Shown here piece after piece: positions 4,673 through 6,255 of a DNA stretch of 6,255 nucleotides. The notes under the pieces were generated by a model that did not search any database, was not told the origin of the DNA, and saw only the letters and a program-made list of their open reading frames with translations. Made by a program: the position numbers and the translations under genes. Position 1 is the stretch's first letter; every line of letters begins with the position of its first letter. Source of the DNA: Candidatus Dadabacteria bacterium (GTDB lineage Bacteria; Desulfobacterota_D; UBA1144; Nemesobacterales; UBA2774); NCBI GenBank assembly GCA_020027805.1, contig JAHKKQ010000129.1:1-6255 (forward strand), read 5' to 3'.

Positions 4673-5518
4673 TCAGGGTTTCTCTATCGGGGCCTTTACG
4701 AGGTTCCCCCACTCGGTCCACGAACCGTCGTAGTTCCTCACCTTGTCGAAACCGAGGAGATAAGTGAGCACGAACCACGTGTGGGACGACCTCTCCCCTA
4801 TCCTGCAGTACGCTATGACATCGTCGCCTTTCTTGAGCCCCTTGCCGTCCATATATATGGCCTTCAAGTCGTCAGCCGACTTGAAAGTCCCGTCTTCTTT
4901 TACGGCCGTCGCCCAGGGAACGTTCTTCGCCCCCGGTATATGCCCCCCTCTGAGCGCCCCTTCCTGCGGGTAGGCCTCCATGTGGAGGAGCTCCCCGGTG
5001 AATTCTTTGGGCGAGCGCACGTCGATGAGCGGCTTCTTCGCGCCCATGTGCTTCACTACGTCGTCCCTGAAAGCCCTGATGGACTCGTCCACGCGGGAGA
5101 CCTTGTAAGCGGTCTTCGGATAATTAGGGACGTCCTTCGTAAGGGGCCTCCCCTCCTCGACCCACTTCTGCCTCCCGCCGTTCATGACGAGGGCCTTCTC
5201 GTGGCCGAAGAGCTTGAACACCCAGTACGCGTAGCACGCCCACCAGTTGTTCTTGTCCCCGTAGAAGACAACTGTGGTGTCGTTGGCTATTCCCTTCTCC
5301 GACAGCAGCTTCTCGAACTTCGCCCTGTCTACGTAATCCCTTACGATCTGGTCTTGGAGGTCCGTCTGCCAGTCTATCTTCACGGCCCCTTCAACGTGGC
5401 CCACTTCGTAAAGAAGCACGTCCTCGTCCGACTCCACAATCTTTACCTTCGGATCGTTAGCGTGCCCGGCGACCCACTCCGTGCTCACAAGAACGTCCGG
5501 ATTTGCATATTCTGCCAT
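4673..5518 (-). CDS. two-domain thiosulfate sulfurtransferase, CysA-like rhodanese
   Basis: The protein has 281 residues in two rhodanese domains, at about 8-123 and 145-275. Only the C-terminal domain is catalytic: Cys238 begins the loop CRIGER (238-243), followed by SSHTWFVL (244-251). In the N-terminal domain the matching loop reads YGDKNNWWA (86-94) with no cysteine in the catalytic place, which is usual for tandem rhodaneses. DVRSPKEF (166-173) and RGGHIPGAKNVPW (190-202) are standard rhodanese blocks. The sequence closely resembles the mycobacterial CysA2/CysA3 type from memory. Such enzymes move sulfane sulfur from thiosulfate or a persulfide to an acceptor. There is no signal peptide, so it should be cytoplasmic. 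AAAGGAGAG about 7 nt before the ATG fixes the start, and a good promoter lies at 5587-5615. It is the first gene ahead of sufE and the Fe-S scaffold gene. The in vivo donor and acceptor are not shown by the sequence. Confidence 0.95.
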   Translation of the reverse strand: MAEYANPDVLVSTEWVAGHANDPKVKIVESDEDVLLYEVGHVEGAVKIDWQTDLQDQIVRDYVDRAKFEKLLSEKGIANDTTVVFYGDKNNWWACYAYWVFKLFGHEKALVMNGGRQKWVEEGRPLTKDVPNYPKTAYKVSRVDESIRAFRDDVVKHMGAKKPLIDVRSPKEFTGELLHMEAYPQEGALRGGHIPGAKNVPWATAVKEDGTFKSADDLKAIYMDGKGLKKGDDVIAYCRIGERSSHTWFVLTYLLGFDKVRNYDGSWTEWGNLVKAPIEKP

Positions 5519-5586
5519 CTCTGCTCTCCTTTGTTTGATTGATGTAATTAAACTGATGAAACCCGATTTACCCGCCCCCCATATCT

Positions 5587-5615
5587 ATTTTATTGGTTGA
5601 AATCCATTTATTCAA
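5587..5615 (-). promoter_or_regulatory. sigma70-type promoter of the rhodanese gene
   Basis: Read on the minus strand, TTGAAT (5610-5615) is followed by a spacer of exactly 17 bp and TAAAAT (5587-5592, 5 of 6 matches to the -10 consensus). Transcription would start near 5580, giving a leader of about 62 nt before the ATG at 5518. It probably also serves sufE and the scaffold gene by read-through. Confidence 0.65.
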
Positions 5616-5643
5616 GTCTGAAGATGCTAAATAAGACCTTGCT

Positions 5644-5657
5644 AATATTGCAATATT
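5644..5657. promoter_or_regulatory. perfect 14-bp palindrome, candidate operator
   Basis: AATATTGCAATATT reads identically on both strands. It is centred about 70 bp upstream of the predicted rhodanese transcription start and upstream of its -35, a place typical of activators that contact polymerase from upstream. It does not match an operator consensus I know. Confidence 0.45.
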
Positions 5658-5701
5658 TCAGGTCCAGACATTAAATCCCAATTAAACCGCGGGAAGGGGG
5701 G

Positions 5702-5716
5702 TCCGGGCTCCCCGGA
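5702..5716. repeat. GC-rich hairpin, 6-bp stem
   Basis: TCCGGG-CTC-CCCGGA is a perfect 6-bp stem with a 3-nt loop. On the plus strand it is followed by AAAAC and on the minus strand by CCCCCC, so neither reading is an intrinsic terminator. It lies upstream of both predicted divergent promoters, so it is probably not in either main transcript. Confidence 0.4.
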
Positions 5717-5767
5717 AAACGGAGACGCGGGGCGTAAAATTATGTATTCCTTTGACGAGGCATTTTG

Positions 5768-5776
5768 TGCTATTAT
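5768..5776 (+). promoter_or_regulatory. extended -10 promoter of the CBS gene
   Basis: TGCTATTAT is an extended -10 with 5 of 6 matches to TATAAT. TTGACG at 5752-5757 looks like a -35 but is only 13 bp away, so the extended -10 would have to do most of the work. The predicted start is near 5783, with a leader of about 98 nt. Confidence 0.45.
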
Positions 5777-5804
5777 GTAATCAGATGGGCATTTAGGGCG
5801 TTTT

Positions 5805-5868
5805 GATTCAGGGTAATCGGTAAGCGATTCAGGTCAAGCGGCTCAGGGTGTAACAAATCTGAAACAGG
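5805..5868 (+). repeat. repeated TCAGG-type words in the CBS gene leader
   Basis: GATTCAGG occurs at 5805-5812 and 5826-5833. A related GCTCAGG follows at 5841-5847, and AACAGG at 5863-5868. The shared CAGG cores start at 5809, 5830, 5844 and 5865, so the steps are 21, 14 and 21 bases. They lie between the predicted transcription start and the ATG. They are short and imperfect, and their role is unknown. Confidence 0.3.
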
Positions 5869-5880
5869 GGGTGCGCATCC

Positions 5881-6255
5881 ATGTTGGAAGAATTGAAAGT
5901 CCGCGATTTGATCGGCGAGAGAGACAGGGTGTATTTTGTGGATGCTGAAGACACTGCCGACGTCGCCGCGCTCAAGCTCAGGAATTTCAGGGTGAGGACG
6001 ACGGGCGTCATGAATGAGGGGCGCATTGTCGGAGTCGTGGGTCATTCGGATTTCGCCAACAAGCTGGTCGCACTCGGCAAGAAGCCATCCGAGGTGAGGA
6101 CAGCCGAGATCATGAGCGACGTCTTACATACGGTCACGCTCGAATCTTCCTTTTACGAATGCCTCGACCTCATGAACGAGCACGGCATATCGCACCTTTT
6201 CATCCTCGACTCTGAAGGCGAGTATTACGGCATGCTCGCGTGGAGCGACCTGCAG
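5881..6255 (+). CDS. tandem CBS-domain protein, C-terminus cut by window edge
   Basis: I translated 125 codons by hand from the ATG at 5881 with no stop before the window ends. Two CBS modules can be seen. The first covers about residues 7-63 and ends in GRIVGVVGHSDFANKL (47-62). The second starts near 76 with IMSDVLHTVTLESSFYECLDL (77-97) and ends in GEYYGMLAWSDLQ (113-125). The repeated pattern of hydrophobic strand, 'GxV/L...SD' and helix is diagnostic. Paired CBS modules usually bind adenine nucleotides (AMP, ATP, SAM) and act as energy or redox sensors, alone or attached to an enzyme or DNA-binding domain. Whether anything follows the pair cannot be seen. An AGGGGG run (5866-5871) about 9 nt upstream serves as the ribosome site. 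The gene is divergent from the rhodanese. Confidence 0.9.
   Translation, partial: MLEELKVRDLIGERDRVYFVDAEDTADVAALKLRNFRVRTTGVMNEGRIVGVVGHSDFANKLVALGKKPSEVRTAEIMSDVLHTVTLESSFYECLDLMNEHGISHLFILDSEGEYYGMLAWSDLQ

Larger units (their letters stand above)
5519..5880. other. divergent intergenic region between rhodanese and CBS genes
   Basis: This 362-bp stretch has no credible gene. From left to right it holds the rhodanese Shine-Dalgarno and leader, the rhodanese promoter (5587-5615), a perfect 14-bp palindrome (5644-5657), a GC-rich hairpin (5702-5716), an extended -10 facing right (5768-5776), and a leader of about 98 nt with repeated TCAGG-type words before the CBS gene. Composition switches sharply from AT-rich (about 5530-5690) to GC-rich (about 5690-5735) and back. 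Confidence 0.7.

Noticed and set aside
4584..4778. Minus-strand frame of 64 codons across the end of the rhodanese gene and the following gap
   Set aside because: It overlaps the conserved C-terminus of the rhodanese in another frame, and I recognise no family in it.
4781..5542. Open frame of 253 codons on the plus strand, opposite the rhodanese gene
   Set aside because: It is antisense to a gene with clear rhodanese motifs. Its translation is rich in Arg, Pro, Leu and Val with no recognisable domain, as expected from the codon bias of the opposite strand.
1..6255. Mobile elements, CRISPR, tRNA, toxin-antitoxin or defence genes
   Set aside because: I found no transposase, integrase, repeat-spacer pattern, tRNA-like cloverleaf or paired small toxin gene on either strand. 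The coding style is uniform through the window.

Overview
The window looks like chromosomal DNA from a mid-GC bacterium, probably Gram-negative. Its genes are free of frameshifts and share one codon style: Leu as CTC, frequent Ile ATA, frequent Arg AGG. The split transhydrogenase (separate alpha1 and alpha2 subunits), the mycobacterial CysA-like rhodanese and the short stand-alone cyclic-nucleotide-type domain protein would fit a Desulfobacterota, Dadabacteria or Nitrospinota-like lineage. That placement is a guess, because no rRNA or marker gene is present. I see no tRNA, rRNA, CRISPR array, insertion sequence or phage gene.

Layout. (1) Positions 1-2386, minus strand: pntAA, pntAB and pntB, the membrane proton-translocating NAD(P) transhydrogenase. 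pntB runs off the left edge after residue 310. A sigma70-type promoter (TTGACT, 16-bp spacer, TAGAAT) lies at 2518-2545. (2) Positions 2630-2974, minus strand: a small DUF2007-type protein. (3) Positions 2975-3141: a divergent control region in which the two outward -10 elements sit in an imperfect inverted repeat, with a 14-bp palindrome between them. (4) Positions 3142-3612, plus strand: a stand-alone CRP-type sensor domain with no helix-turn-helix. (5) Positions 3664-5518, minus strand: a sulfur-handling group read in the order two-domain rhodanese, SufE, IscU/SufU-type Fe-S scaffold. A 19-codon frame and a hairpin lie between the last two. (6) Positions 5519-5880: a divergent intergenic region with a good promoter for the rhodanese, a perfect 14-bp palindrome and an extended -10 promoter facing right. 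(7) Positions 5881-6255, plus strand: the N-terminal 125 residues of a tandem-CBS protein, cut by the right edge.

How the genes may work together. The transhydrogenase uses the proton-motive force to make NADPH from NADH. The rhodanese, SufE and scaffold can be read as a persulfide relay feeding Fe-S cluster assembly. The unusual point is that no cysteine desulfurase is present in the window. The CRP-type domain protein and the CBS protein are possible small-molecule sensors beside these metabolic genes, but the sequence does not show a direct link. The window is mostly ordinary metabolism. The parts most worth a second look are the divergent control region at 2975-3141, the HTH-less sensor with a changed ligand pocket, and the rhodanese-SufE-scaffold grouping.
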